A stretch of 64,000 bases of DNA from the NCBI GenBank assembly GCA_913030835.1, contig CAJWDP010000001.1, forward strand, positions 62,001 to 126,000. Reading direction: 5' to 3'. The position numbers were made by a program, and so were the translations under genes. The notes under the pieces were generated by a model. That model was not told where the DNA came from. It made no database searches and worked only from the letters and a program-made list of their open reading frames with translations. Positions 42,791 to 51,857 of the stretch are shown in pieces (the first letter of the stretch is position 1; every line of letters begins with the position of its first letter). The DNA is from an uncultured Flavobacteriales bacterium (lineage in GTDB: Bacteria; Bacteroidota; Bacteroidia; Flavobacteriales_D; Parvicellaceae).

Positions 42791-43943
42791 GTTAAAGCAC
42801 ATGAAATCAATCCTTAAACACTCAAAGGGAAAGGTCTTTATCGCAACAATACTGCTGCTGATGGTGGGTGTTTTCTTTTATTGGGATGTTCTCGTTTTTC
42901 ACGCTAAGGATTTGCTAAGAGATAATAAAGGGTGGGCTATTACAACGTCTGAAGAGGGGAATCTGGTCACCAAGAGAATCGTCTCTCCCACGTTTCATGT
43001 TAATGCTGTTTTCCCATCGATGACGGGCCCTTGGGACGCTCACTACTTTAATTTGGAGCGCTCTGCAGGACCGGAACTCGTTTGGTTTACAGGTTATCGT
43101 TGTTTTGTGCAAGATGCCGAATCAAAGAATCTTCTGGGAGATGAATTTTTATGCCACAACAGCCTGGATTATTCCATACAGGACTATTATCACAATTGGG
43201 GCATAAAGGGAAGAGCAGGTGTTTTTACGTCTAGATTGGCAACTATGACGCAAGGTCAGACCGAAATGAGCTTGCCTGCAGGATTCGGTATACCCCTGCA
43301 ATCTGATCAGGCTCTGTCCGCTTTGACCCAAGTGCTTAATGTTAATGATCCGGAGGCAGATTGTCACGTTGAATATGTAATGGAGGTTGATTATATAGCC
43401 AATGCCTCTTCAAAGGAAATAAAACCGTTGTTTCAGCAAAGCATTAGTGTATTGGTCGCGGTGGACACCAACTATGTGTATCATGATAGTCTGCCTGAGG
43501 TTCAGGATTGTATGCCTGTGTTAGCTTCTACATCATTCATGACAAAATGCAGGGATGGCAATACATATACCGGACACTGGCAACTTCCGGAAGGTAGAGA
43601 TACCGTAACGTATGACGTTACGGATATTTTGTCTCTCCCTTTTAACACAACACTGCATTATGCCGGAGTTCACGTCCATCCGCACTGTGAATCATTAGAG
43701 CTGTGGGACAGAACTGCGGATTCGTTGGTCTTCCGTTCGACCATAGACAACCACAAGTCCCTCTCCAAAATGAAGGAAATTACAGCCTATAGCAGTAAAT
43801 CGGGAGTAATGATGTATTCAGACCACAGATATGAGCTGGTGTGCGAAACCAACGGCGTTTCGAAAAGCACAAAGGATATGATGGCAACCATGTTATTGTA
43901 TCTGTACGACCACGAGATGGATGCCGTACTGAGCCAATTGTAG
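42783..43943 (+). CDS. Membrane-anchored protein resembling type II copper monooxygenases
   Basis: 386 residues from ATG 42783 (TTG 42777 and ATG 42801 are alternatives). An N-terminal membrane helix (about 17-36) is followed by a large beta-rich domain. The segment YAGVHVHPHCESLEL (H297, H299) resembles the HxH copper-M ligands of peptidylglycine alpha-hydroxylating monooxygenase, and KDMMATMLLYLYDHE near residue 366 resembles the DEMC...YY methionine-ligand region. LCHNSLDY offers one histidine (H125) where the enzyme has His-His, so the second copper site may be incomplete. The resemblance is by eye only. Confidence 0.6.
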   Translation: MPKLKHMKSILKHSKGKVFIATILLLMVGVFFYWDVLVFHAKDLLRDNKGWAITTSEEGNLVTKRIVSPTFHVNAVFPSMTGPWDAHYFNLERSAGPELVWFTGYRCFVQDAESKNLLGDEFLCHNSLDYSIQDYYHNWGIKGRAGVFTSRLATMTQGQTEMSLPAGFGIPLQSDQALSALTQVLNVNDPEADCHVEYVMEVDYIANASSKEIKPLFQQSISVLVAVDTNYVYHDSLPEVQDCMPVLASTSFMTKCRDGNTYTGHWQLPEGRDTVTYDVTDILSLPFNTTLHYAGVHVHPHCESLELWDRTADSLVFRSTIDNHKSLSKMKEITAYSSKSGVMMYSDHRYELVCETNGVSKSTKDMMATMLLYLYDHEMDAVLSQL

Positions 43944-44034
43944 ATGTCGACACGTTTGCCCTCATATTGTGCGCTAGAATGAAACAAACTGATCTTTTTG
44001 CCACAGTTTCACCCCCAACAAGTAACCGTTGGTC

Positions 44035-44042
44035 TAATTTTG
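44035..44042 (+). promoter_or_regulatory. -7 box of the oligopeptide ABC ATPase gene
   Basis: TAATTTTG matches TAnnTTTG, 72 bases before ATG 44115. No clear -33 element. Confidence 0.35.
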
Positions 44043-44114
44043 CGTATCAGAATCGCTTGAATTTTTGTTAACTGTTTTCAATACCCTATATTAACTCGCC
44101 ATTTTACAACCCCT

Positions 44115-45917
44115 ATGGGTAAAGTACCTGTACTTGAAATAAAGAATCTTATCACCGAATTCCATACGGAAGATGAGGTGGTTCGTGCAGTGAACAACAT
44201 TAGTTTCACACTTCACAAGGGTGAAACAATTGGAATAGTTGGTGAATCGGGTTCAGGAAAATCTGTCACGTCTCTGTCCGCTATGGGACTTATCCCCTCC
44301 CCGCCTGGTAAAATCGTAAATGGCAACATCATACTGCACTCAAACAATAATAAAATCGATTTAGCAGGTCTTCCGAACAATGAAATGAGAAAATACCGAG
44401 GCAACGAGATTGCAATGATCTTTCAGGAGCCAATGACCTCATTAAACCCTGTTTATACCTGTGGCAACCAAGTCGTTGAGGCAATTAAGCTACATCAAAA
44501 GGGTTTGGTCAACCCAAAAGAGAAGGCGCTTCAGTTGTTTCGAGAAGTCCAGCTGTCGAGACCGGAAGCCATATTCAACTCCTACCCTCATGAAATTTCT
44601 GGCGGACAAAAACAGCGAGTGATGATTGCAATGGCCATGAGCTGTGAACCCTCAATTCTAATTGCAGATGAACCGACAACAGCTCTTGACGTCACTGTTC
44701 AGAAGGAGATTCTTGAGCTGATGAATGACATGCAGATCAAAAAGAAAATGGGGATTTTATTCATTACCCATGATTTGGGAGTTATTGCGGAACTTGCGGA
44801 CAAGGTGTTGGTGATGAACCGAGGCAGAATAGTTGAAGCAGGAAATGTACTTGACATATTTGCTAATCCAAAACATCCATATACAAGGGGACTATTGGCG
44901 TGCAGGCCGCCTTTAAAGAAAAGGTTAAAGCAACTGCCAACAACCAGCACATTTATGACGCAAAGTTCAACTGGAGAAATTCACGAATTAAATGATGATT
45001 TGCCGAGTGTGTTAAACAAGTTAGAGCTTTCCGGGAAACAGGTCGCTGACCGATTGAACAGGGTTCTGTCGCAACCTCCAATTTTGCGAGTTAAAGATGT
45101 TAAAACTTACTTCCCAATCAAGAATAGTTTTTTCGGCAAACCAAAAGCTTGGGTTAAAGCAGTTGATGGTGTTTCATTTGATGTGCGCAAGGGCGAAACT
45201 TTGGGTCTGGTTGGAGAGTCAGGCTGCGGGAAAACCACTCTGGGAAGAACGTTGCTGCGATTGGTCGAGCCAACCGAAGGCTCGATTGAATTTGATGGTG
45301 TGGATATAACGCACCTTAGTCAAAAGGAGCTCCGAGATATGCGTAAGAATATGCAAATCATATTTCAGGACCCCTACTCATCGCTTAATCCCAGGTTAAC
45401 CGTTGGCTCTGCTATTATGGAGCCGATGCGTGTGCACAATATTTTTGACAACGACTCTGATCGAAAAGATTATGTGATTGAGCTGCTAAAAAAAGTGAGT
45501 ATGAAGGAAGCTCACTTTTATCGCTATCCACATGAGTTTTCCGGGGGTCAAAGGCAACGAATTAGCATTGCTCGAGCCCTTGCTGTAAAGCCCAAGTTTA
45601 TTATTTGCGATGAGTCTGTATCCGCACTGGACGTGAGTGTTCAAGCTGAGGTGTTGAACCTGTTAAATGAGTTACGGGATAATTTTGACCTAACCTATAT
45701 TTTTATCTCTCATGACCTATCGGTGGTTCGACATATGAGCGACCGGATGATTGTAATGAATAAGGGGAAAATAGAGGAAATGGGTGTAGCTGATGAAATT
45801 TACAACAGCCCAGAGAAAGAGTACACCCAAAAGCTAATTGCATCCATTCCTAAAGGGGAGATTTCTCAAATTCGATCCAGAATAAACAAAAAAGAATCTT
45901 TCAAATCTATGGATTAG
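44115..45917 (+). CDS. Fused oligopeptide/dipeptide ABC transporter ATP-binding protein
   Basis: 600 residues with two complete ABC ATPase domains, corresponding to DppD/OppD and DppF/OppF fused. First domain: Walker A GESGSGKS (43-50), signature SGGQKQRV, Walker B ILIADEPT. Second domain (about 320-590): Walker [10 protein letters not shown], signature SGGQRQRI, then CDESVSALD. Both have the C-terminal oligopeptide ABC extension ([18 protein letters not shown] and [15 protein letters not shown]). The permease and binding protein are not nearby, so they must be encoded elsewhere. Confidence 0.94.
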   Translation: MGKVPVLEIKNLITEFHTEDEVVRAVNNISFTLHKGETIGIVGESGSGKSVTSLSAMGLIPSPPGKIVNGNIILHSNNNKIDLAGLPNNEMRKYRGNEIAMIFQEPMTSLNPVYTCGNQVVEAIKLHQKGLVNPKEKALQLFREVQLSRPEAIFNSYPHEISGGQKQRVMIAMAMSCEPSILIADEPTTALDVTVQKEILELMNDMQIKKKMGILFITHDLGVIAELADKVLVMNRGRIVEAGNVLDIFANPKHPYTRGLLACRPPLKKRLKQLPTTSTFMTQSSTGEIHELNDDLPSVLNKLELSGKQVADRLNRVLSQPPILRVKDVKTYFPIKNSFFGKPKAWVKAVDGVSFDVRKGETLGLVGESGCGKTTLGRTLLRLVEPTEGSIEFDGVDITHLSQKELRDMRKNMQIIFQDPYSSLNPRLTVGSAIMEPMRVHNIFDNDSDRKDYVIELLKKVSMKEAHFYRYPHEFSGGQRQRISIARALAVKPKFIICDESVSALDVSVQAEVLNLLNELRDNFDLTYIFISHDLSVVRHMSDRMIVMNKGKIEEMGVADEIYNSPEKEYTQKLIASIPKGEISQIRSRINKKESFKSMD

Positions 45918-45939
45918 GAGGTGCTAGCGCTTCCTATTC

Positions 45940-47292
45940 TTATCTGACTTTTTTAGCTGCTTCATAGTCGGGAGAGTCCAGATACGATTCAAACGTTGGC
46001 CAATCGTCCTTGGAAAACTTTGGGTGCGTTAGGCTAAACCAGTAGGCTTTCTTGGTCATCCCATCCCAATGAATCATGTTTCTCTTGTACTGGAGCGTTT
46101 GGTGTAAGTTTAAAACTAGAAACATAGCGCTCATCCCCAAACACAATATTGTGGTGAGATTGCGCTCAAAGCAAAAGCCAATCCATGCGGCCAGTGGAAA
46201 AGCCAAAATGGAATAGTAGTGCACCATCGACCTCATTCCAAAGCTCCCGCCAAACCACCAAGACCACCAACTTGAAAAAACATAAATGGTAAGCACCAAA
46301 ATAATCGTCGTAAGAACTTGAAATGACCTTGCTGCTCCTTTCAATACAAGCAGTCCCAAAACGGAGAAAAGCATTGTTGGAGTGTACAATAGCCACCCCT
46401 TCCGAAAACTGAAAAGAAACTCAATTATTTTTGGAGATCCGAAGAAAAACCGTTCATCACTTCCGTAAGAAAAAAACAACCAATTGCCCGTCTGTGTCTT
46501 CCAAAACAACAATTGTGGAGTCAAAACCAAAGCGAACAGAGCTATAGAAGCAAGGATTTTAACCTTTTCTTTCCATAAAAACCAAATTTGTTCCTTTAAT
46601 GAAGCTCCATTGGTAACGCCATAAAGCAGAGGCATTAGTAAAATAAAACCCGCCGTTGGTCTGATCAGCGTGCACAAGCCGCCGAATAACCCGATAAGTA
46701 AGATGTGCTTGGCCTTTCCGTTTTCGTGCCAGCGTATGGACAAGTAAATGATGATTGAAAACAGGGCAAACAAATACGAGTGTGGATATTCTGCTTGACC
46801 CAATGTATAATACAGCAAATTAGTCCCGAGAAAAAGTAAAGCGCAAGTTATAGCCACTGTCAGCTCACTAAAAAAACGCATCAACGCTTTCGAAAGGAAT
46901 AACATTCCTAGAAAAAAATACAGTAAGGCCCCTGTACGAATGCACGCTGAATACGGCAGTGAATAGCCATCCCTTTCGTATTGACTGTATTTCGCCCATA
47001 CATCCGCAATGAGAAAGAAGGGGGTGTTTAACAGTGCCAAGCCCATCGTAACTTTTGGAACTTTATTTCCATTCTCCGCAGGAATAAGCCAGTACTTGTT
47101 GCTAAAGGTAAAGTTCAAGTCATCGTAAATAAAATACGCTGGCAAGTAGCTGTAGTACTGATCAACGTCGTCGAAGAAATAATGATCGCGGCCCCTAGAG
47201 TCTTTGTATTTGTCGTAACTGAAAAAGGCAAATAGAAAAAGGCAAACAAAAGTGGCCTTCAGGATCATCCTTTTTTTGAGCCAATTTCGCAT
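45940..47292 (-). CDS. Polytopic membrane glycosyltransferase (GT39-like)
   Basis: 450 residues from ATG 47292, which overlaps the stop of the preceding glycosyltransferase gene (TAATG); a longer frame to 47355 is its shadow. About 10-12 membrane helices alternate with short loops. The first extracytoplasmic loop has acidic pairs (YFFDDVDQYYSYLP), as in polyprenyl-phosphate sugar transferases of the PMT/ArnT type. It probably uses polyprenyl-phosphate sugars made by the DPM1-like neighbour. Confidence 0.8.
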   Translation of the reverse strand: MRNWLKKRMILKATFVCLFLFAFFSYDKYKDSRGRDHYFFDDVDQYYSYLPAYFIYDDLNFTFSNKYWLIPAENGNKVPKVTMGLALLNTPFFLIADVWAKYSQYERDGYSLPYSACIRTGALLYFFLGMLFLSKALMRFFSELTVAITCALLFLGTNLLYYTLGQAEYPHSYLFALFSIIIYLSIRWHENGKAKHILLIGLFGGLCTLIRPTAGFILLMPLLYGVTNGASLKEQIWFLWKEKVKILASIALFALVLTPQLLFWKTQTGNWLFFSYGSDERFFFGSPKIIEFLFSFRKGWLLYTPTMLFSVLGLLVLKGAARSFQVLTTIILVLTIYVFSSWWSWWFGGSFGMRSMVHYYSILAFPLAAWIGFCFERNLTTILCLGMSAMFLVLNLHQTLQYKRNMIHWDGMTKKAYWFSLTHPKFSKDDWPTFESYLDSPDYEAAKKVR

Positions 47293-48014
47293 TATTTCTT
47301 GGCCCAAATATTGTATTTGTGAATACACCAAATTGCCCTGAATCCATCTTTCCACCCAATTTTTTTCCCTTCTTCGTACGTTCTTCCGTAATACGAAATG
47401 CCAACTTCATAAATCCTTATCCCCGGCACTCGAGACAGTTTAGCCGTCAGCTCTGGTTCAAAACCAAACCTCCTCTCCTGTAGGTTCAAACCTTGAACTA
47501 TCTCGGTTTTCATCAGCTTGTAGCACGTTTCCATATCGGTCAAGTTCAGGTTGGTGTACATGTTGCTTAGCAATGTTAAAAACTTGTTTCCAATGGAGTG
47601 CCAGAAAAACAAAATTCGATGTGGGTTTCCCCCCATAAATCTCGACCCATAAACAACATCCGCAAATCCGGAAATTACCGGCTTCAACAAGTGATTGTAC
47701 TCGGCAGGATCATATTCCAGGTCAGCGTCTTGAATCACCAAGAAATCTCCTTTGGCTAGTTCTATTCCCTTGTGCAACGCAGCTCCTTTACCCATATTTA
47801 CCGGCTGATTATACAGCTGTATGTCCAGCTGTGGGTTTTCCCGAATGTACCCTTCTATCGCCTCTTTCGTGTTGTCTATAGAGCAGTCATTAACAATGAT
47901 AATTTCTTTGGCAATCCCATTTGTGAGCTCCACACTCTTTACTTTATTCAGAATAAGGTGAATTGTATTTGCTTCGTTGTAAGCGGGTATTATTATTGAC
48001 AGCTTTGAAATCAT
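47292..48014 (-). CDS. GT2 glycosyltransferase, dolichol-phosphate mannosyltransferase-like
   Basis: 240 residues from ATG 48014. A TTG at 48029 is part of the -7 box and cannot be the start. GT-A fold: [14 protein letters not shown] at the N-terminus, VNDCSIDNT, the metal-binding DxD in [10 protein letters not shown], and YGSRFMGG. Members move sugars from NDP donors to polyprenyl phosphate. It lacks membrane helices. It is coupled to the following polytopic transferase gene. Confidence 0.88.
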   Translation of the reverse strand: MISKLSIIIPAYNEANTIHLILNKVKSVELTNGIAKEIIIVNDCSIDNTKEAIEGYIRENPQLDIQLYNQPVNMGKGAALHKGIELAKGDFLVIQDADLEYDPAEYNHLLKPVISGFADVVYGSRFMGGNPHRILFFWHSIGNKFLTLLSNMYTNLNLTDMETCYKLMKTEIVQGLNLQERRFGFEPELTAKLSRVPGIRIYEVGISYYGRTYEEGKKIGWKDGFRAIWCIHKYNIWAKK

Positions 48015-48026
48015 GCCTGAAGTTGG

Positions 48027-48034
48027 CAAATATA
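48027..48034 (-). promoter_or_regulatory. -7 box of the DPM1-like operon
   Basis: Minus strand TATATTTG matches TAnnTTTG and ends 12 bases before ATG 48014. It shows that the in-frame TTG at 48029 is promoter DNA. Confidence 0.5.
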
Positions 48035-48152
48035 GGTTTTAATTCAATTTTTTCTTGTTTTGCCGTTCATGTCATTCGCAAAAACTAGCCAATCTCTGGC
48101 AGGAATTGTCGCTAATGGAATTCTCAAAAATAGTATTATTGTCGTTTAAAGA

Positions 48153-48160
48153 TACCTTTG
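48153..48160 (+). promoter_or_regulatory. -7 box of the membrane-protein gene at 48167
   Basis: TACCTTTG matches TAnnTTTG. The first candidate start in frame (TTG 48158) is inside it, so the gene should start at GTG 48167, six bases on, or later. Confidence 0.4.
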
Positions 48161-48166
48161 CTGAAA

Positions 48167-49780
48167 GTGGAATACATTCGGTCTGCATTTAGAACTTATC
48201 CATATGGCATTAGCCTGATCTGTTTAATGCTGCTTGCTTTTTTTGTGTTTTGTGACTTGTCAGAATGGGAGCTTTCATTTTTATTCAAATCCGACGCCCT
48301 GTACCTTCCCTCCATTTACAAGGACCTTTACATTGATGGGAATACTTTCCGGGGATGGCACGTTAATCCTGCGCCGAATTTTTTTCCGGACATGCCGTTG
48401 TTTTTCCTTCTCAACCTGTGCAGCGGTAGCTTCATTATAGCAACCATCATGTACGGCGTAATTCAAGTGGGCCTTACTTCACTTCTCCTCTACTTGCTGA
48501 TAAAGAAGGTCGACGCCAATTATCACTTGAACGGTTTGTTCTTGAATTTGATGCTAATGACCTTTTTGTTGGTTCATTTCGTTGATGGACACTTTGCCTA
48601 CAGTTTTCAATTACTGATCAATGGCTACCACTATTCGGCTTTTCTAAGTGCTTTGCTGTGCTTCAATTTTGTTTTCTCTTTTTTGAAAAGCAAAAATAGG
48701 CGGTGGCTATTCCTTATTGTTATTTTCGGAAGTTTTGCAATTGCCTCCGACCGGTTGTTTATTGTAACTTTTTCCGCTCCCGCCTTAGCTTTGGCCGCAG
48801 GGCTTATGTTCAATCGACGGAAGGCAGGTGTTTGGGTGTTGTTGGCTGTAATTTTGACCAGTTATACCGGCCTGGAGTTGTATGAATTCATATTAAGGCA
48901 GGGATACATCAAAATTCCGGAGCCACATAAATTCATGGATTTTGAAAATATAAAGCAGTCTTGGTTTATTCTTGTTGGGCAGCTTGGAGACTGGTTGAGC
49001 CTTACCAAGCTAAAAGGCTGGATCTTGATTGGGGCAATGGTTTCTTTTGTCATTATGCTGATCAATGTCGTTCTGCAGCTTCCAAAAATCGTTGGCAAGA
49101 AGGCTCAGGCCGATTACAAATCTCTATTTGTTTTTCTAACCGCTACTTTTATTCTGACCGTTTTTATTGCTCCTGTTCTAAACGGCAGCTATACAGGATG
49201 GGATACTATGAGGTACAACTTCTCCAGTTACATCATTAGCCTTAGCTTGCTTCCTGTAGCTATTGGCTTATTTTTAAAGCCTCGCTCGATTCCAAAATGG
49301 GTGTTTTCCCTCGCTACCGTTGTTCCGATTGCAATTGTAGTGGTTGTGTATTTAGGCTTGCCAAATGGTGGCTTTTCTAAGACTACAAATTACTATCCGC
49401 CGCGAGTTGAAGCCGTTGATCAAGTTGCTGAGAAATTCAACCTACAATATGGTATCGCTCCCTATAATGACGCCAAAGTAATCACCATGTTCTCGAAAAA
49501 TAAGCTCAGAGTTTACACTGTTTTTGACGGTTTAACTCCCTGGTTCCACGTGACCAATCACAATTGGTTCTACAAAAAAGTAGGGGGCTGGGATCAAGAT
49601 GTTACATTCGATTTTGTTCTTGCAAAAAACAAGGAAGCAAGAAACGCCACCCGTCAGCTACTGGGTCCTAATTTAGATTCTGTCTCTGTCAGTGAATGGA
49701 CATTATACAAAACAGATGGTTTTACTTTTCCAAATGATGGTGTTCATTGGGAGCCTTTACTTTCGGGACGGCCTGAATAA
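48167..49780 (+). CDS. Polytopic membrane protein, possible glycosyltransferase
   Basis: 537 residues if started at GTG 48167. About ten or more membrane helices with a large C-terminal soluble part from about residue 420 (NYYPPRVEAVDQVAEKFN in parts). The helical half is like uncharacterised Bacteroidota proteins near lipid-linked sugar genes. No conserved catalytic motif is visible, and function is inferred from neighbours only. Its end overlaps the opposite-strand glycosyltransferase by 24 bases. Confidence 0.65.
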   Translation: MEYIRSAFRTYPYGISLICLMLLAFFVFCDLSEWELSFLFKSDALYLPSIYKDLYIDGNTFRGWHVNPAPNFFPDMPLFFLLNLCSGSFIIATIMYGVIQVGLTSLLLYLLIKKVDANYHLNGLFLNLMLMTFLLVHFVDGHFAYSFQLLINGYHYSAFLSALLCFNFVFSFLKSKNRRWLFLIVIFGSFAIASDRLFIVTFSAPALALAAGLMFNRRKAGVWVLLAVILTSYTGLELYEFILRQGYIKIPEPHKFMDFENIKQSWFILVGQLGDWLSLTKLKGWILIGAMVSFVIMLINVVLQLPKIVGKKAQADYKSLFVFLTATFILTVFIAPVLNGSYTGWDTMRYNFSSYIISLSLLPVAIGLFLKPRSIPKWVFSLATVVPIAIVVVVYLGLPNGGFSKTTNYYPPRVEAVDQVAEKFNLQYGIAPYNDAKVITMFSKNKLRVYTVFDGLTPWFHVTNHNWFYKKVGGWDQDVTFDFVLAKNKEARNATRQLLGPNLDSVSVSEWTLYKTDGFTFPNDGVHWEPLLSGRPE

Positions 49781-50482
49781 TATTTTAATGAAATTCCAGC
49801 CTTCTTTCATCAGTATGCTAATCGGCATTTTGCTGAATACGACCCCTTCGTTTAATTGAACATCTACCGTTGACAATTTGGTGGTGCTTGAACGACTACA
49901 GTAAAGTACAAACTCGAGATCAAAAAGGAATCGATTGATGGTTGTTTCTAAAAACCTTTTTTTACCCTCTTGATCAAAGCCTTTCAATCCACATTGCGTG
50001 TCATTTGAGTCCAGTCTGAGTAGTATTTTTAATGTCCATCTAAACGCTTTTGACAGGCTTTTCCGAAAGGAAGGAACTGAATCATAATAATGGTTGTCTC
50101 GCGTACCAATTACAACATTTGCTCCCTCTCGGAGCTGGTGGTAAATTCCGGAAATGCTCTCCACAGTGTATGGAAAATCAACATCCGTAAATATGATGTA
50201 CTCGGAGCTAGCCTGCTCAACCCCAGCTCTGAGCGCGGCGCCCTTTCCACAATTTTCAGCAAGCTCCAGATATTGCAATGACTCTATTTTCTTTGAGATT
50301 CGATTTGCATGTTGCTTAACGGAGCCTTCCAATGAGCCATCATTAACCAAAATCAGTTTTGGGTTAAATCCGAAGTGCTCTGATATTTCCCAATACCGTT
50401 GAATCAAAACCTCCGCCCAACCGTCGGGTGGATTGTAACATGGAATTATCAGGTCAAGCTTATGTCTTTTTGGTGGTTCCAG
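49757..50482 (-). CDS. GT2 glycosyltransferase with non-standard start codon
   Basis: GT-A-fold transferase. From TTG 50407 it is 216 residues but lacks the family's first strand. Extending the frame to CTG 50482 gives 241 residues beginning LEPPKRHKLDLIIPCYNPP, which restores the expected LDLIIPCYN motif; no ATG, GTG or TTG exists between there and an in-frame TGA. Later motifs: VNDGS, GKGAALRAGVEQASSEYIIF in parts, DVDFPY in the DxD position, IGTRDN. CTG 50482 is two bases after the scoB stop. It is probably a cytoplasmic transferase for polyprenyl-phosphate sugars. Confidence 0.75.
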   Translation of the reverse strand: MEPPKRHKLDLIIPCYNPPDGWAEVLIQRYWEISEHFGFNPKLILVNDGSLEGSVKQHANRISKKIESLQYLELAENCGKGAALRAGVEQASSEYIIFTDVDFPYTVESISGIYHQLREGANVVIGTRDNHYYDSVPSFRKSLSKAFRWTLKILLRLDSNDTQCGLKGFDQEGKKRFLETTINRFLFDLEFVLYCSRSSTTKLSTVDVQLNEGVVFSKMPISILMKEGWNFIKILFRPSRK

Positions 50483-50484
50483 GT

Positions 50485-51147
50485 TTACCCTATTTTCATT
50501 TCCGGAATCTCGCCTTCAATGATCAACTTACCGGAGGTCGCTGCTTTAATTTCATCAACACTTACACCGGGCGCTCTTTCTATCAGCTTAAACCCACCTT
50601 CTGGCAAGACGTCAAGAACCGCCAGGTTGGTCACTATCTTTTTTATGCAATTCACTCCGGTTAACGGCAGTGTACACTCGGGCAATAATTTTGACTCTCC
50701 CCTTTTATTCGTGTGCATCATTGCTACAATGATGTTGTCCGCAGAGGCAACAAGATCCATCGCACCTCCCATACCCTTAACCATTCTCCCAGGTATTTTC
50801 CAGTTGGCGATATCTCCATTTTCAGAAACCTCCATTGCGCCAAGCACGGTAAGCTGCACATGCTGGCCTCTTATCATTGCAAAACTTGTTGCAGAGCTAA
50901 AATACGCTGCTCCAGGAAGTGCTGTAATCGTTTGTTTTCCCGCATTTATCAGATCAGCATCTTCCTCTCCTTCAAAAGGGAAGGGTCCCATTCCCAATAT
51001 TCCATTTTCTGACTGAAATTCTACTTCGATCCCTTCGGGTATATAATTCGCAATTAATGTTGGTATTCCTATTCCCAAATTCACATACCAACCATCTTTT
51101 AGCTCCTGTGCGATCCGCTGCGCTATTCCGTTTTTATCTATGGCCAT
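50485..51147 (-). CDS. scoB: 3-oxoacid CoA-transferase subunit B
   Basis: 220-residue subunit of succinyl-CoA:acetoacetate CoA-transferase. The catalytic glutamate lies in SENG (E47), within [24 protein letters not shown] and AMRG-like loops fit the family. It is two bases after scoA and two bases before the glycosyltransferase frame. It makes acetoacetyl-CoA from acetoacetate with succinyl-CoA. Confidence 0.94.
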   Translation of the reverse strand: MAIDKNGIAQRIAQELKDGWYVNLGIGIPTLIANYIPEGIEVEFQSENGILGMGPFPFEGEEDADLINAGKQTITALPGAAYFSSATSFAMIRGQHVQLTVLGAMEVSENGDIANWKIPGRMVKGMGGAMDLVASADNIIVAMMHTNKRGESKLLPECTLPLTGVNCIKKIVTNLAVLDVLPEGGFKLIERAPGVSVDEIKAATSGKLIIEGEIPEMKIG

Positions 51148-51149
51148 GA

Positions 51150-51848
51150 TTAATTTCTTTGTCTAACCGTTCTTTGCTCAATTCTCTTTTCAAATTTTTC
51201 ACCCTGAAAAATCCGCTGAACAAAAATTCCCGGAGTGTGAATAAAATTAGGATCAAGTGTGCCTGGCTCAACCAGCTCTTCTACCTCAGCAATGGTAACT
51301 TTCCCAGCCATTGCCATCATCGGGTTAAAGTTTCTCGCCGTGCCTTTGAATATTAAATTCCCTTCCGTGTCACCCCTCCAGGCCTTTACAATGGCGAAAT
51401 CCGGTTCAAAGGCCTTTTCAAGAACGTGCATTTTGCCGTCGAATTCTCTTGTTTCCTTTCCTTCTGCTACTTCAGTTCCATATCCTGCCGGGGTGTAAAA
51501 CGCTGGAATTCCTGCACCGGTAGCTCGGCACCTTTCCGCCAGCGTTCCCTGCGGTATCAGCTCAACCTCTAATTCACCACTCAGCATCTGTCTTTCAAAT
51601 TCATCATTTTCCCCGACATACGAAGAGATCATTTTTTTGATCTGCTTTTCCTGCAACAACAGACCCAAACCAAAATCATCCACTCCTGCATTGTTTGATA
51701 TGCAGGTTAAGTTGTTGATCCCTAGTTTTACCATTTCTGCTATACAGTTTTCTGGAATGCCACACAGTCCAAACCCCCCAACCATAATCGTCATTCCACT
51801 TTCCAGCCCTTTACAGGCTTCTGTCACATTGGACACAACTTTATTCAT
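51150..51848 (-). CDS. scoA: 3-oxoacid CoA-transferase subunit A
   Basis: 232-residue alpha subunit with the CoA-transferase family I motif [15 protein letters not shown] (22-36) and [10 protein letters not shown]. It pairs with the B subunit encoded two bases downstream. It starts nine bases after the stop of a penicillin-binding protein gene. Confidence 0.94.
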   Translation of the reverse strand: MNKVVSNVTEACKGLESGMTIMVGGFGLCGIPENCIAEMVKLGINNLTCISNNAGVDDFGLGLLLQEKQIKKMISSYVGENDEFERQMLSGELEVELIPQGTLAERCRATGAGIPAFYTPAGYGTEVAEGKETREFDGKMHVLEKAFEPDFAIVKAWRGDTEGNLIFKGTARNFNPMMAMAGKVTIAEVEELVEPGTLDPNFIHTPGIFVQRIFQGEKFEKRIEQRTVRQRN

Positions 51849-51857
51849 AATATCAAG

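Noticed and set aside
47025-47033. Another TGTTTAACA match
   Set aside because: Single copy inside a membrane glycosyltransferase gene; expected by chance in AT-rich DNA.
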